64,000 bases of DNA from Xylona heveae TC161 (GCF_001619985.1 NW_017264203.1:906081-970080); one strand, 5' to 3'. Shown: positions 31,802-44,538, numbered from the stretch's first letter. Translations and numbers: made by a program. The notes: generated by a model not told the origin, from the sequence alone.

Positions 31802-32992
31802 CTAGTAATCAGGCGTGCGAAGGCTGACGAAGAAGTCGCGCGTGAGCTCGAAGCTCAACCAGCTGCTAGCCATGCTAGGAGCAACCTTTAGCAGATTCGG
31901 GACAATGCCTTTGTACATTCCCCGAATTCCTTCTTGCGATACGATCATAGTCACTGCGTCCCACATGGATTTGTATTGGTATCCCATGCCAGTCATGGTA
32001 TTTATCTGAAATCGTCGCCTCAGCACATCACTATATCCCATACCGTTAGAAGGAGCTCTGCTATATTCAAATTCGTTGATACACTCACAATGGATACGTG
32101 CACGTTTGCGCAACGGCGCCTGAAATTCCACCTGCGGCCAATTTCCGAATGGCACTTGGGTGCTGGTCACCTTCCGGGGTGAAGAAGCCTCGCACAGCTT
32201 CATAAGTCATGAAATTAAGCCCAACCTAATAAGTGTTATTCCGGTCGATCTCATGATATATTTTTGGGTTCAGCCATACGTAAGGGGCGACACCAGCCAC
32301 TGTAGGGACGATCCCTCTGTACAAAGCAGCAATTCCACCTTCATTTTTATACATGGACGCCATTATCGCCCACATACCTGGAACATCCTTGACTGAATGT
32401 GGGCCAAGAGCAGCAAATGATGCTGTCTGGATTGATAGCCGGGTACGGACAATGTCCAAAGGATACGTGAATGAGACAGAAGTAATTCCGGCGAAACCAC
32501 CGCAGATCAAGCGTGTGAGAGGTGTGAGATCACCACCAGGGTAGGGCTCAGCAAACTAGGACGGTTGAATATCTCTCAGTATTGACGCTTGAAACAAATC
32601 AATAAGAGAAGAGGACACGATTGGTAATCGTTGCGAACGGTCCATTTCTCTTATGCAGGGCTGCTTACCTTTTTATAAACATTATAGCTTCCAAACTGGA
32701 CAGCTGAATAAGGAACGATACGGATGCAGTTTGTTCCGTTGCCGCGCATAAATCCTCTCCAGCCCTCCTCTCGCCACATCTTTGACAGGCCTTTCCAAAC
32801 GGAAAGCTTATACTCCTCTCGACCGACGCTCTGGATCTGAAAAAGAATCTTGAGCCGTTCTAACGGGGATACGACAGTCCGGGAGACAGCACCGGCGACT
32901 CCACCAGCAAGAAAGGCGGCCAGAATCGGCTGGGCCAGGGTGTTCCGAACTTGTGGCAGAGCCGGGCTCTTCTCCTCAGATACGCTCGACAT
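31802..32992 (-). CDS. Mitochondrial carrier family protein (SLC25A42/YPR011C-like)
   Basis: Inner-membrane solute carrier with three Solcar repeats. Exons 32992-32669, 32555-32280, 32225-32089 and 32030-31802 (minus strand); 321 aa. The three signature helices read SPLERLKILFQ, YPLDIVRTRLS and YPFDVLRRRFQ; each repeat also has the EG/G..GFMRGNG- or ALYRGIVP-type second half. The first signature starts with SPLER and the loop reads RGNGTNCIRIVPYSAVQFG. This fits the nucleotide/CoA-type subgroup (yeast YPR011C, a PAPS/APS carrier, and CoA carriers) rather than the ADP/ATP carrier. The exact substrate cannot be assigned. An upstream in-frame ATG at 33037 is possible; MSSVSEEK is preferred. Confidence 0.88.
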
Positions 32993-34840
32993 GGTCACGG
33001 CCTGTGAGCTGATTATTAGACTTTTTATGATTCCCAATTATAAAACCATAGCAGAGCACTCTCCCGGCCCTTATCTCCACCCTCGGCTGATGAGTGAGAT
33101 CCCCGCGATGCGTTTTGGGTGGGGCTTCACTCCCACTTACGGGTTCAGTAGCCGGTGAGCTTTGTTTGCGATCCAAACTCACGTCGCTGAAAGGTATTCC
33201 ACAAATCACGAATTCATACACGCCACAACTCGAATCAAAGCCACGGGGCAATCACCGGTTTCGACTCTCTTTCACAGTGACGGTTTGCGCCGTAGCGTAT
33301 TTGGTCGTGTGCTTCGGTTCAAAGGAAGTTGGCCCAGCTCGCGACTGAACAGTTGCGACGGACAGTCTGCACAATCTTCTGCAAAACGAGTTGTCTCCAT
33401 TCAATTGGAATTGCGGGGTATAGTGCTTAGGCAGTCAAAAGGCTTGAAAATGGACGTGCTATGAATGGCTGAGGCCCAAATGTTCGGACAAGATCCTAGC
33501 CAAGATCCTCGCGAGCATCAGGGGCGGTCTAAGCGACGACGAAAATTCGGCTGGACTATGGTGGTCTTTCCCCTGGTAATAAATGGGGGGACCTTTGAGG
33601 GGCTCCAAACACTGTTTCAGATCACCCTGAAACACTTCTTTCTTCAGCTTAAATCATTAGCAACAACATGAAATATTCTAAATAGGAATTTATAGTGTCG
33701 ACTGGATACCAATTACGTCCCAACGGTAAAATGCCTTGAATCCTGGCACCTGACCTTTGAGAACTTTTTGAGGCGGACTTCATCTGCCCAAGTGTCAATA
33801 CCATCCGATAATCGCACATCCGAATTCACATGTGAAGTAAGTATATACCTCAAGGAACTGAATGCTAACACCGACGATATTTTTGACCTGCTACTGGAGA
33901 GAAAGTAGGCTTATATTTGGTTCATTCTGCAGTAACTTGATGTGCCACTCGATCTCATGGGGATAGGTTTATATCTACCTTATAGTACTCACATGGCTTA
34001 GGCTATTACCTACCTAGGTACCTTGAGGTAAGTAATTACCTCAACAGTACATGGTGTACTATGGACGTCTGGTCCGGCGATTAATGATATGAGTTTGTGC
34101 AAAGATCATATTTGATTCAATGAACCTGTGCAGAGGTACAATACAAGTTATTTCGGAGAACGTGCTCCTCGGTTAGGGTTTCTCAATGGTCAGGCGCCCA
34201 GTTCTCTGCAGAAGAGCTTTATCAAAGCCATAAATGCAGCTCGAGACTATCGTCTCGGGGCAGCACTCGTGATGACTCGTTCTACTCGCTGCATCAGACT
34301 TGATCAGACCTGAGGCTTGATAACTGCAATCAGAAACAATCAGCTTTGCGGATTCTTATATGGAACACGGTGAAAAAAAAAAGGAGCTGACTTGGAATAT
34401 ACAATCCAAATCGAAGAAAAAGTAGAGTTGATTTAAGAGAGTAAATAGGTAAGATCTCTGCTATCAACCAGGAAGTCACCGTTTTGTAGACACAGAACAG
34501 CTAATAAACATGGGCTGGCTTGATACTCTTACAATGTTTACATGAGTGGCTGGTCGAAATAAGGTGGGACTCGTGTGGTAAGAAAACTACCTACTCCCGT
34601 GCAGTTCTGAAGTCATCATAGGTCACGTGACTGATCTGTGCGTTTCCGTTCGACGAAAAGTTCCCCAAGCCACCTTGGACTTTCTCTTCACCCTTTCATC
34701 ATCTGTCCATCTCATCAGCTTTTCATCCTTTTCTGGTCAACTCCATCGTTGCCGCCCTTTGTACCATTATCGGAATTATTCCGTATCTTTGAGTTTTTGA
34801 TTTTGAAGTGAAAGAACAACTCTTTGATTACCAAAACAAC
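32993..34840. promoter_or_regulatory. Long divergent intergenic region (carrier / SR protein)
   Basis: About 1,850 bases between divergent start codons. A cluster of ACCT/AGGT palindromes lies near 34005-34045: TACCTAGGTA (34011-34020), and a hairpin with 9-bp arms TTGAGGTAA/TTACCTCAA and a 4-nt loop (34023-34044). The stretch before 34841 is CT-rich leader. Open frames such as 33465-33671 have no recognisable product. No tRNA seen. Confidence 0.5.
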
Positions 34841-35935
34841 ATGTCTCGCGGTGGTACTACCCTTTACGTGACAGGCTTCGGCCACGGCACGCGCGCCCGC
34901 GATCTTGCCTACGAATTCGAACGGTACGTCCTGCGCCGCCGATGAAACGGGCCCCTCCTCCATCGAAATCGCTCCCATGATTCCACGTCGTTCGCGCATC
35001 CATACATAACGAGAATCGCGATCGTCGTTGTCTTTTTACGTTTTATTCGATCGAACGAGCGTCTCGGAGGAAACCATGTTTAATATCCCAAACCCCCCTT
35101 GACTGTCGTTGTGCATCCTTACGGCGGCTCCGACACCCATCCATCACGTTTCCCTCTGCGCTTTAACCTCCTCGAGCCTCACTTACGGTCCGATCTAACA
35201 TTTCCGCCTCGAAGGTATGGTCGCCTCGTTCGCTGCGATATTCCGGCCCCCCGGACTGCATCCAGTCGTCTGTAAGTCTTGAACCCCCTTCGTTTACTTG
35301 AATATATCCAGAAGGGTTAATTCTTTTCACAGGTTTGCTTTCGTTGAGTATGAGAGCCGTCGTGATGCTGATGATGCTTATCATGAGATGCACAACAAGC
35401 GCATCGGTCGGGATGACTTGTTGAAGATTGAGGTGGGTGTTTATATTTAACTTTCAAGTTCCAAAAACAGCATCCCAGCTAATCAAATTGGTCAACAGTG
35501 GGCCCGTACTCCCCCTTCTGCTTCGTGGCGCTTTGATTCCGGCCGTGACCGTCGGTACGGTGGTCGCCGTGACGCGACCCCCCCTCGCCGGAGCGCTCGA
35601 TCTGTCACCCCTCCCCGCCGTCGGGAGTACTCCCCTCGCAAAGAGGATCGCCGAGAGCGCGACTATGACCGCCGTGACCGGGACCGCTCGCGGAGCCCTG
35701 ATGACCGCGACCGCGAGGACCGCGATCGTGACGACCGTGACTTGCGGGACCGCGACTTGAAGGATGAGCGTGACCGTCCCGAGGAACGCGAGAACGGCGC
35801 CAACGGCGATGACCGGAAGGGTAAGCAGCAATGATCGATAATATCAAGGTTTTCCGTTGCCCATGCTCATTTGTGTACACAGCTCCTTCGGCGACGCCGC
35901 CTCCGGCGCACGATGACCTCGACACTGCCGAGTAA
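34841..35935 (+). CDS. SR-family RNA-binding splicing factor (fission yeast Srp1-like)
   Basis: Nuclear pre-mRNA splicing factor with one N-terminal RRM and a C-terminal Arg-rich tail. Exons 34841-34923, 35215-35271, 35333-35432, 35499-35820 and 35883-35935; 204 aa. RNP2 is TLYVTGF and RNP1 is LFAFVEYES, with the canonical LAYEFERYGRLVRCDIP helix between. The tail mixes RS and RD/RE dipeptides (PRRSARSVTPPRRREYSP then long D-R alternation), ending DDLDTAE. The 57-nt second exon and a 291-nt first intron, long for this region, make regulated splicing possible. Srp1/Rsd1-type assignment is by architecture. Confidence 0.9.
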
Positions 35936-36566
35936 ACTAATAATCCCTCCGAAGCTGGATAAGGTGGGCAAAAAGGGCGACACATGTCCCCTCGCTGATA
36001 CCATGACCCTTGCATTATCGGCAATTCCGTCCATAGAAGAGCTTTTCAACTTCGTCTGGGCCGAATCAATACTGCCCATGGACGTGAATGAAAAGTTTAG
36101 ATAGTTGCCACCCCTCTTCCCCCCTTTACCCCCCTCTCGCATTTTTTTTTATTAAATTTGCTTGCTTTCCTTTACGTATGTAACATGTCCCTTGTGTGAG
36201 GGCGAGGTTGGCAAGATAAATGGCTGTTTGATTGAAGATGGCGTAATAAGTTGTATTATAGTTTTTTTTGAATAGGTAGGAAAGAGAATCAATACTCGAA
36301 TTCTGCTGGATCAATTTATGCTGGCTGGGTTTATTATTCATATTGGCCACCTGTATCCGTAGCAAGGCTAATGAATACGTGCTTGCTTTCACCGTGATGT
36401 GGATTCAAATGAATGTAAACAATAATATGAAACTTCTACAGTATACTCGCTCATGAAACTTCAAAAAGCCAAATGGTATTTCCGATGCCAGCTAGAAAAA
36501 AAAAATACTGCTAGTACGCCCAAAGAATGAGATATACCGACTTTCCATGGTATACATGTAAAGTAC
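35936..36566. other. Convergent 3' intergenic region
   Basis: About 630 bases between the converging stop codons of the SR factor and the acyltransferase. AT-rich with T9 (36141-36149) and T8 runs. No gene seen. Confidence 0.55.
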
Positions 36567-39110
36567 TCAAAGGATAAGATACAAAGTGCACAGAAAACTA
36601 GGACCCGTAAAAATGCCCAACCAGAAAATGACATTTCCGAGAATCGTCTTCCCCTTGAGAAATCGCGTACGACTAAGCATGACGAGCGGAAGCTGCAGCA
36701 TTTGCATACCCAACAGGTATCCACGGAGTTTCTTGAAGATGCACCACATGACAAGTTCATGCACGCATGCTGAAAGAAGAAAAGTCACGAGAGTTGCAGA
36801 AGACCTTGACAACTTCAAGGCCGAAATGGAAGAGTGGTAGACATGTCGCAGTAAAAAGTTGTGGACGGGTCGGTTCCAGTCTCTAGCGAATTGGTCCCAT
36901 GAAACGCTATTCTACGGAGATTGTCAGTTATCAGTGTTTGACGAGGTTCGCAAACTTCAAAATCCAGAGAGATAATAGCATTCAAGGGAAGTGGAGACCC
37001 CAAAGAAAGTTGGAAGAAAAGAACAATTATACTTACCCACCAGTCACCATAGAATCCACGATCAGCAAAGCGTGTGAGTTCAGCGAGGACATTGAGCTAA
37101 GGTGATTCCCCCCAGTAGCGTCAGTGAAACATGTTCGTGAGAGAAAAGGAAGACTTTAAGGAGGACAATTACTTACAATGCATTCCCATATAACATACCA
37201 GGTGAGCAAATATTCGAGCATAAACGGAAAAAGCATGTCCATGAGTACCCAAGGGAACTCCATCAACCGTTGCTGCAGTGGAATGCCTTGCTCCTTCAGG
37301 TGTACAGTCTGCACCACCACCGGGTAAATGTACGCCTGGCTAACGACGAGCATGATGAGGAGCGTGCCGAATGTAGCGGCCGTCTTTTCTGCAACGTAGA
37401 GCCAGCTGATGGATGATTGACGGGGGTACTCGAGCTCGTACACAAGTGTGGGTAGAGCAATATACTCCATCAAATTTCCCAATGTAAGATTGTGAGGATA
37501 ACATTTGGCCCCTTGAGAACATTTTCCAGTTAGTTCTTCAGACAGTTCGTCAAGTTCCCAGTTGATGATTCGCTCAAAGGTCTGTATTTGCTCTGCATCG
37601 AGGGATGCGCCAGGCTCAATAGCAGAAGCAGCGTGGCCAACTTGGGTATGTTCTCCACGCAGGTCAGACGCACTCCGAGACTGAAGCGATCGTCGGCGCT
37701 GTTGAAGGTTGTATTCACGCTCAGCCCTAGCAGGGGATACAGATATTGAAGAAGCCCGGGCGTCAGGTTTTATGGATGGGTTTCCGCTCGGGGTAATGTC
37801 GCGCAGTAACTTTAACTTTCTCTCCAGAAAAGCTTTCCGCTTGTATACTTCGGATACTAAAGCCGCAAAAGTTGATTTGTCAGATTGTATCACGTCGCTC
37901 ATTAAAAGAATATGGACACTTACAATAACCATTGTAGAATGCATAGCTATGCTGTTTCATGAGCATCGCAAGGCAGTGCATGACAATGAAGACTGTGTGT
38001 GTCCAGGGCCAATCACGGAAAGAGCTCCAGCCAATGACTCCCGCCAAATACAGAGTTTGCCAAATCTAGGACCGGAAACATTAGTAACATGGCAAATTGT
38101 GGGAAGTCTAAATTGCCACAATCAATTATATTGGAACTTACATTCTGAATGATCCATCCCGTTTTGTTCCAGCTCACGTAATTTCGAAAGACGGCTACTT
38201 GGAGAAGCCAACAAAAAGCTGTTGCAGCACACATAATTCCATCGGTCAAACCTAAAACGACCACATCTCGCTCCATCATGATTTTCAAAATCTCATTATT
38301 TCCGAGTATGTTCCCATATATTTTCCAGTTCTGCGCAGCAATTTTAAGGATCAGCAGGGCAGTCCCCAGCCAGAACAACGTGAAAAAGCCATGAAACGGT
38401 GAGTCAGCGCTGATTTGATTTTGACGATCAAAGGCCGTAAATTGTTTTGTGAAGACCAAATCACGAAAGCGAAAGATAGGTCGCTTTTTGCCTTTGGCTA
38501 ATGCTTCAGCTGACTTTGCTTCTCGTTCGAGGCCATGGCGGAGGATCTCGCGCAATTCCGGATCATCAGCAGTCAAAATATATCCTCCACCTTCCTTTCT
38601 CTGTTCGAACGTAACTTGGACGCTCCGCCTCCGCTGGTGAGCTCGTTCGGGTATATTCGAAAAGTCCTGTGGTATCGGTTCCTGTCCTCTCTTCAAAATC
38701 TCATCTTTCGGCCTCGCACCAAGCGGCCAGCTTGGCTGCCTCGTCGTGAGGCCTTCAAGTTTGTTTCCGACTCCCCCACCCCTGCCTCCGGCCACAAGAC
38801 CAGCATAGTCAATTGATTGTGTGTCATAATCCTCAATGCTCGGAGTGCTCGGAGAAGAACTACTTCCGCTCTGTTGTTCGCGAAGGCGGGAGATTTCAAT
38901 TGGCAATGCCACTTGATCTATTTCAGAATCACTGAGGGTCGACTTTGGACTTGAAGGCCGTGAAGCACTTGGTGAGCTGGTGCGTTTAAAAAATGCGTTG
39001 CTGACCGAAGCAGGCGCATCAACATCTCTATTCCCACGCAAGTCCGCGGGCTCTGAAGCTGATGTCTCGGCCATGGTCGGGCTTGACCCTACCGCCATTC
39101 CACTTTTCAA
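36567..39110 (-). CDS. ARE2: Sterol O-acyltransferase (MBOAT family, ARE1/ARE2 type)
   Basis: ER membrane enzyme esterifying sterol (ergosterol) with fatty acyl-CoA for lipid-droplet storage. Exons 39110-38142, 38065-37924, 37856-37177, 37096-37037 and 36911-36567 (minus strand); 731 aa from the first ATG. Alternative starts at 39098 or 39074 (MAETSASEP) are as likely. A Ser/Pro-rich cytosolic N terminus of about 230 residues precedes multiple membrane spans. Signatures: RDWPWTHTVFIVMHCLAMLM with HSYAFYNGY, the FYGDWWN motif (cut by the last intron between WW and N), and the active-site His in LLSACVHELVMW. The long N terminus and central hydrophilic insert favour ACAT/ARE over diacylglycerol acyltransferase, but DGAT1-type activity cannot be excluded. 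Confidence 0.88.
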
Positions 39111-39569
39111 AGGTTCCCAGGATCTTATTTACAGAACTGGATCTGCTTCAATCATGACTGAGAATTTCGGACTTTTATGTTTGCAGATGAGACGATCATT
39201 AAATTCGTCGAGCTCATGTAGTAAGCAAAAGGTGCGGATAGCGACTTCCGGTATCAGATCTGACGTCAAGTCGCCTGATTGGTCAATAGAAAGTAGAAAG
39301 CACGGAGCTCGGGAGGTATTTCTCGGACTACCGGCCTCTACAATGGCCGACTCCGCGATGAGCTATAAATAGCCATCTCCATCCGCTTGGCCTCTCAGAT
39401 AGGATTAGAGTATTCAGAGAATAATAAACCGCAAATTTACGATGTAATCGAGTTCATTGCATTCGATGGAAACACTTATCATCACTTCTCTATTCTATGT
39501 CCATGCTGATGGTCTATACTATAACGACTTCTAGAGAGATATGTGCTCTTCAACCGATGACCTTAGATC
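39111..39569. other. Intergenic region 5' of the acyltransferase
   Basis: About 460 bases. The acyltransferase leader and promoter occupy 39111-39370. A TATAAATA on the plus strand (about 39363-39370) points away from that gene and has no obvious target. The rest is 3' flank of the dienelactone hydrolase. Confidence 0.5.
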
Positions 39570-40413
39570 TTACTCCACGCTTTTCAAGTAACTATCAAAC
39601 CATTGTACCGCTTGGTAATAGGCGTGCTCCTTTGCGATTTTGTTCGACTTGATGCTGATATCAGCACGCACCGCGAAGCCATGGGATACCCCGCCATACA
39701 AAGCTATTTGCCAAGCTTGGCCGGTCTTCGGGAGGATGACCTCGGCATGGTGACGTTTCTCGGGAGGGAAGATTGTGTCATGCTCTGTTAACATTTTAAC
39801 ATTAGCGGAATGAGATTGCACCTGGTATTAAGCATATCCCCTTGGACTCACCGGCTGCAGCAATAGAAAGGGGGCCCTTGATGGCAGCCAGCTCCGCTTC
39901 TTCCACGAATGAGGGATGGGCTACATATCCGACATTGATCTTTCCTTGGCCAAGAAACCGTGCGACGTACTTGGCACCAAAGCAGTACCCAACCGCGCCG
40001 ATGCGCTGACAGTTGAAGGTGTCTCGCATCTCACCGAGGGTGGCTTCAACGATAGGATCAACCAAATTCGTTGGATGCTTTTGCAGCCAAGAGGGGAGAT
40101 CATAATCGCCGGGACGATTCAAGGGAACCGCATCGCCCTCGAAGAGATCTGGCACAACAACAAAGTATCCGTCGGCCGCATACTGGTCTGCAAGAAGTTG
40201 TGCATTGATGGTGTTATGGCCGATAATGTCCGTAAGAAATAGGATCGCGGTGTGAGTGGACTTGTTGGCTGGGTAGGTGATATACGCTTCAACTTGCTTT
40301 TGGGAGACGGAGGACCTAGCTTTGAGGGTCGTAATGGTACCGACGGCCTTACCCGTATGTTTGACGCCACGCGCGCAGCAGTCTCCGGGAGGGTTGCTTA
40401 TCAGATTTGTCAT
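39570..40413 (-). CDS. Dienelactone hydrolase family protein (Aim2-like)
   Basis: Alpha/beta-hydrolase of the dienelactone hydrolase family, probably cytosolic; in vivo substrate unknown. Exons 40413-39852 and 39784-39570 (minus strand); 258 aa. The nucleophile is a cysteine in GAVGYCFGAKYV, the acid is the Asp in EHDTIFP, and the base is the His in SHGFAVRAD, giving a complete Cys-Asp-His triad. N-terminal CCARGVKHTGKAVG matches fungal homologues of yeast Aim2. VVVPDLFEGDAVP precedes the cap region. The single intron falls just before the catalytic Asp. Confidence 0.92.
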
Positions 40414-41053
40414 GACGATGGCTGTCTTGGTGACGTGTAACTCTCAATGTCAATTGAAGATGAATATTACATCCAGTGTCAAATAAACTATCCAAAAGAC
40501 TTCATACGGAAAAGAGGGGCAGCTTTGGCCGTAAACTTATGTAATGAAGCACCCAGCCATTTGAGTCACCTCGTCTAAACTATCACTAATCTTTGATTAA
40601 AAATTATTAAGCTTCCAAATGGCGTGATATCTGCGCTGTATCCAAGACTTTGATACGGGGGAATTAAGATATTGTAACATGAAGAGAAAGAAACCAAACG
40701 GAAACAGGTCAACGTAAGAAACACGTTCACTGAAATAATCTAACATATCGATAGCACAGTTATCCGCTTGCTAAAAAGATCGCTGTCGTAGTGCCCAAGT
40801 TTAACCGAGGATCTACTCTATCTTCAAGTCATAAACTACGGAGGTACAGGGGAGCATTATTCTCCACCTTTTTGCTAGCCAGGGTATGTAATCATTAGAT
40901 TAACTTCGAACTGGCAAATTTGAAAATAGCAGGTTACATAATTTGAATGATTATGATACTAGGTAGGATTCAACAGCGTCCGTATCGCAAATATCATCTA
41001 CACTACAGTTTTAAAACGGATAATTCGCTTTACATATAGCGTGGCTTCCATGC
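40414..41053. other. Intergenic region dienelactone hydrolase promoter / fimbrin 3' flank
   Basis: About 640 AT-rich bases. No recognisable gene, repeat or RNA. Confidence 0.55.
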
Positions 41054-43506
41054 CTATGACATCTTCTCGTGTGTAGCCATAAGCGATCCTGCAGTTTCAG
41101 AAAATGTTAGCCACTACATCTGCCAGTCGAATCCAAGGACCAAACAACATGCAATTGACCGGGTGATCCAGTCCTCAAGCCATGGGACAGCGAAGAAAGA
41201 AGGGTGACAGTGGGAAGAGCTTACCAATAAATGTAACAACCAGCCTCGATCGGACCTGGCAAATATCTTCAGGCACCAGCCAGATCGTCGCGCCCATCTT
41301 TCTGGCGATACTGATGGCGAGCTTCGCATTGGCATAGGCTTCATCGTCGGTTCGGCCAGGAGCGACAAGGTCATAATCGACGTATGAGCTCTTCATGCCA
41401 TTCAGCACGTCCAGCAAGAAATGACCGGTACCGATCGATGGATCCTTGAACGAGCGAATTGAAGATGATTTGCCGCCCTTGTGCGACATTTCATTTGCCC
41501 ATCTGACCATTTCAGAGTCCGAAATCTCGCGTTTGCCCAGGCGTTGTGCAAGCGCTGACAGTGTCTCTGAGATGTCCTTACGCATAAGCTGCCATACCAT
41601 ACCCAGTGTAAGTGTGCGCTGTCCGTCAGTGATATCGGCACCCTGAATACCGACGAGCGAGAAGCGATTCTGTTTTCCAAGCTCGACCGCATAGTTTGTG
41701 TTCTCGACAGCCTTGAAGCGCAGCATCTCTCCACCTGAGGCTGGCGGGCGGTTGACATGGCGCCAATTAACACTGCCTGGAATAACCTTGTCATAGGCTT
41801 GCAGCAAGACGGTGCCGTCCCGTAGGTCATCAAAGAGCGAATTGACCGCCGGCTGCACATCCAAGGAGTTGAGCCACAGCGTGAAGACACGCGCTTCACG
41901 CTCGCCCTCAGCGTCAAAGTCTTCAACTTCAAGCTTCTCTTCCTCAGTGATCGGATCCAGACCAGGATGAGTATTGAACAGGTTGGCAACGAAAGCAAGA
42001 TTTAGCTTTGGATTACCGGCAACCAGAGAGGTAGGGGTGAGGAACTTGCGGCAGTCAAGCTTATCGGAGTTATCCAGCACCTGCTCAGCGCGTTGAAGAA
42101 GGTCCCGGGTTTGCAGAGGTGCGCGAGAGCACAGATCTGGGGCCAGCTGATTGAGAAGGACCGTGTAATTTTCCCCGTCCTTGACGTCGGTCGAAAAGTT
42201 AGAAACTCTACAGAGGACGGCAAAAGTTAGTTGTTTTCCATGAAGAGCGACAGACAAACGGCCTTACCTTCGATCCCATTTTGCGTTCTTCAAATGGTAA
42301 TTAAACCACCGCAGCAAAATTTGTTCTGGCGGTAAGCGGAGAAATTGTTCAAGAGTCTCATCCTCTTCCAGTAGTCTATACAACTCTGGGTGTAACTTGA
42401 TGTCGATCTTTCCAAGCAGTCCGCGGCGAATAATTTGCCAGATAAGACCCAAGATTAGGTGTTCCCTGACCTCGATGATGTCCCCACTGCCAATGTTCAC
42501 AACTGAACAACCAATGCCTTTGGCTGAATTGATGACAATGTTATTGTTTTCAGTCATGTGAAATGCGTTAAGTGCCTTCAGCTTCTTGCTCGGGCGGTTG
42601 AGTACTCGTTCGTCGATTGTGTCGGGCACGCTGTCATTAATCAACTTTGCCAAAACCAGACCGTCTTTGCATTCGTCAAACATCTCAAAGGTGTCAGTGG
42701 GGAAGGGCAAGAGGTGGCCCACGTCGGGGTCACCCGCCAGCACAGCATTAATGTGGCGAGTAAATTCTGTACGTTCGTCCTCGTTGATGGTATGCGTCAC
42801 GTTCGACGATGATCCTTGTACTTGGATTTTGCCGCTCACGCTGCCCTTTGCGCCATGTCCGCGCGCAGGCAAAGCGCCTGGTGCAGCAGTTGGAGTTGAG
42901 CTTGGCGGCGCACGCTGGGAGGTTCGCACCTTCGAGATGAGCTTGAAGGAAAAACTTCAATCAGCATTTTTCGATCAGAACGATGACGGCTGACCAATTA
43001 GAACTTACGTCCACGTAATCATCAAGTTCTACTCTTCGGGAGCTGTCCAGTTCAACCTCCTTCAATGCTTGGCGCACAACGTCGTAGGGTTGCCTCTCCG
43101 ACTGCTGCGTGGCTTTGATTACTGTAGCTTCATCCAAGTAGCCCTTATCATCGACGTCGAGCTTGCGAAAAGCATCTTGCAAGCCAAAGATTTCGTCTTG
43201 CTGGAACTGAGGATATTTCCTGAAGAAGTCATCAGCAAACCAATCAATTTAAACCTGGTAAAAAATGCGCCTATTTCCTTCACGTCGGAAAATGTAAGAG
43301 CTGTCCAAACAGCATATACAATTCAGCTAGACCATTAATAAATATAAAACAATCCCTCCACGGAGCTCGACAGTGCTTTTTCAAACATTGGTCTCTGTAA
43401 TGTTCTCCAAAAAAGGGTCCAGGCCAATGAAAAGCAGATGATCTCATCGTACACAAAATGCAAATTGAGCTTCACGTCCATACCTTTGTAATTTAATGAC
43501 GTTCAT
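41054..43506 (-). CDS. SAC6: Fimbrin/plastin actin-bundling protein (Sac6)
   Basis: Cross-links actin filaments in cortical patches and the subapical collar during endocytosis and hyphal growth. Exons 43506-43484, 43219-43009, 42941-42268, 42207-41225 and 41088-41054 (minus strand); 641 aa, the normal fungal size. Begins MNVIKLQRKYPQFQQDEIFG, then EF-hand-like LDVDDKGYLDEATV and RRVELDDYVD. Four calponin-homology domains follow, with signatures DGLVLAKLINDSVPDTIDER, LLRWFNYHLKNA, FTLWLNSLDVQP and RTLTLGMVWQLMRKDI. The terminal exon supplies only GSLMATHEKMS. Both end exons are tiny (23 and 35 nt). An upstream in-frame ATG at 43626 is rejected because the 23-nt exon encodes the conserved family N terminus. 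Confidence 0.95.
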
Positions 43507-44538
43507 TTTGTTTGTTGCCGCACTAAACTCAGGCGTCGCTTTGCGAAAAGTATGGCAGTCTTCTTTTAGACCGAGCTCTGCAACTACTCTAAAACAAGTG
43601 GAAGACAGCAAGTCAGCAACGATCACTTGCCAAGATGGAATAAATGCACTTCGCCATATACATACACTGAATCAAAGGACCTGGGGTTCTGAGGCTGGGT
43701 CCTGAATTAGCTGCTGAAAGGGAAGAGATAGCTGTAGCTATGATGGGAATGTCGCAACTTGACGAAACGCGGGCACAAAGAAGCCTTCTTTCTCTCGCAA
43801 GATATACAGTGATATAATTGAAGAAAGTACGGATAGGATTAAGGCAGCAGAGTAAATAACTTACAATCAGAGCAGTAGCTGACGTTGACGTTGCTTGCCA
43901 AGAATGGCGTGTCGAAAGCGGAATGACGAAGGGGAGATGAACCGAGAACGGGGAAGAGATTACTATGGGGCGAAATTACTTGAGTTGGTACTGTTGTACT
44001 TGCTTGTTATGGCGGCTGCCTAAGGAGGTAAGAGGGGCACTTGCACCGCCACCGCGAATGTGGGGTCTCGAGCCGCTCAGGGTTCAAGCACGATAGATGG
44101 GAAAGGATCAAGGAGGGACGCAAGCTTGACCACGCTTCCTCAAATCATCTGAGATTTTTATTCAAATACTTGAAAAGTGAGCGCATTGCCCAGCGTAAAC
44201 CCATCAAGCGTCCTCTTCCTTCGTTCTTCGCCCGTTCTCTGTTCAAATGCACTTCTTGCCTGTTATTTCCCTTGATTGATGATAAGATAAGCATGGAATG
44301 GTCCCATCCGTTCAAAATCGACAACCAGCGATGATTCCCTCTTTTCTCTTCTTCTCAATGAAGCGTTTCCGATTTCATTATCCAATACAGGTTATGCGAA
44401 AAGGCTTTTCCATATTCTAAACCCAAGGACGACCAACTCCATTGCCAGTGAATGCCCTGTAATCGCCTCAAAGTTTTTCTACATACAGTTTACAGAATTC
44501 TACTACAAAGTCGAAACGAATATCTAATCACCCTCTTG
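43507..44538. other. Fimbrin promoter/5' leader and DDHD phospholipase 3' flank
   Basis: About 1,030 bases between two minus-strand genes. GTAAGTTATTTACT-like and GTACGG-type donors on the minus strand near 43820-43865 suggest a 5' UTR intron of fimbrin. No coding frame with recognisable similarity; a GGTTCAAGC-like box at about 44078 lacks the stems of a tRNA. Confidence 0.45.

Noticed and set aside
33465-33671. 68-codon plus-strand frame in the carrier/SR intergenic region
   Set aside because: Short, no motif, no upstream promoter or splice context.
44060-44110. tRNA suggested by a GGTTCAAGC-like box
   Set aside because: No acceptor or anticodon stem can be folded around it.
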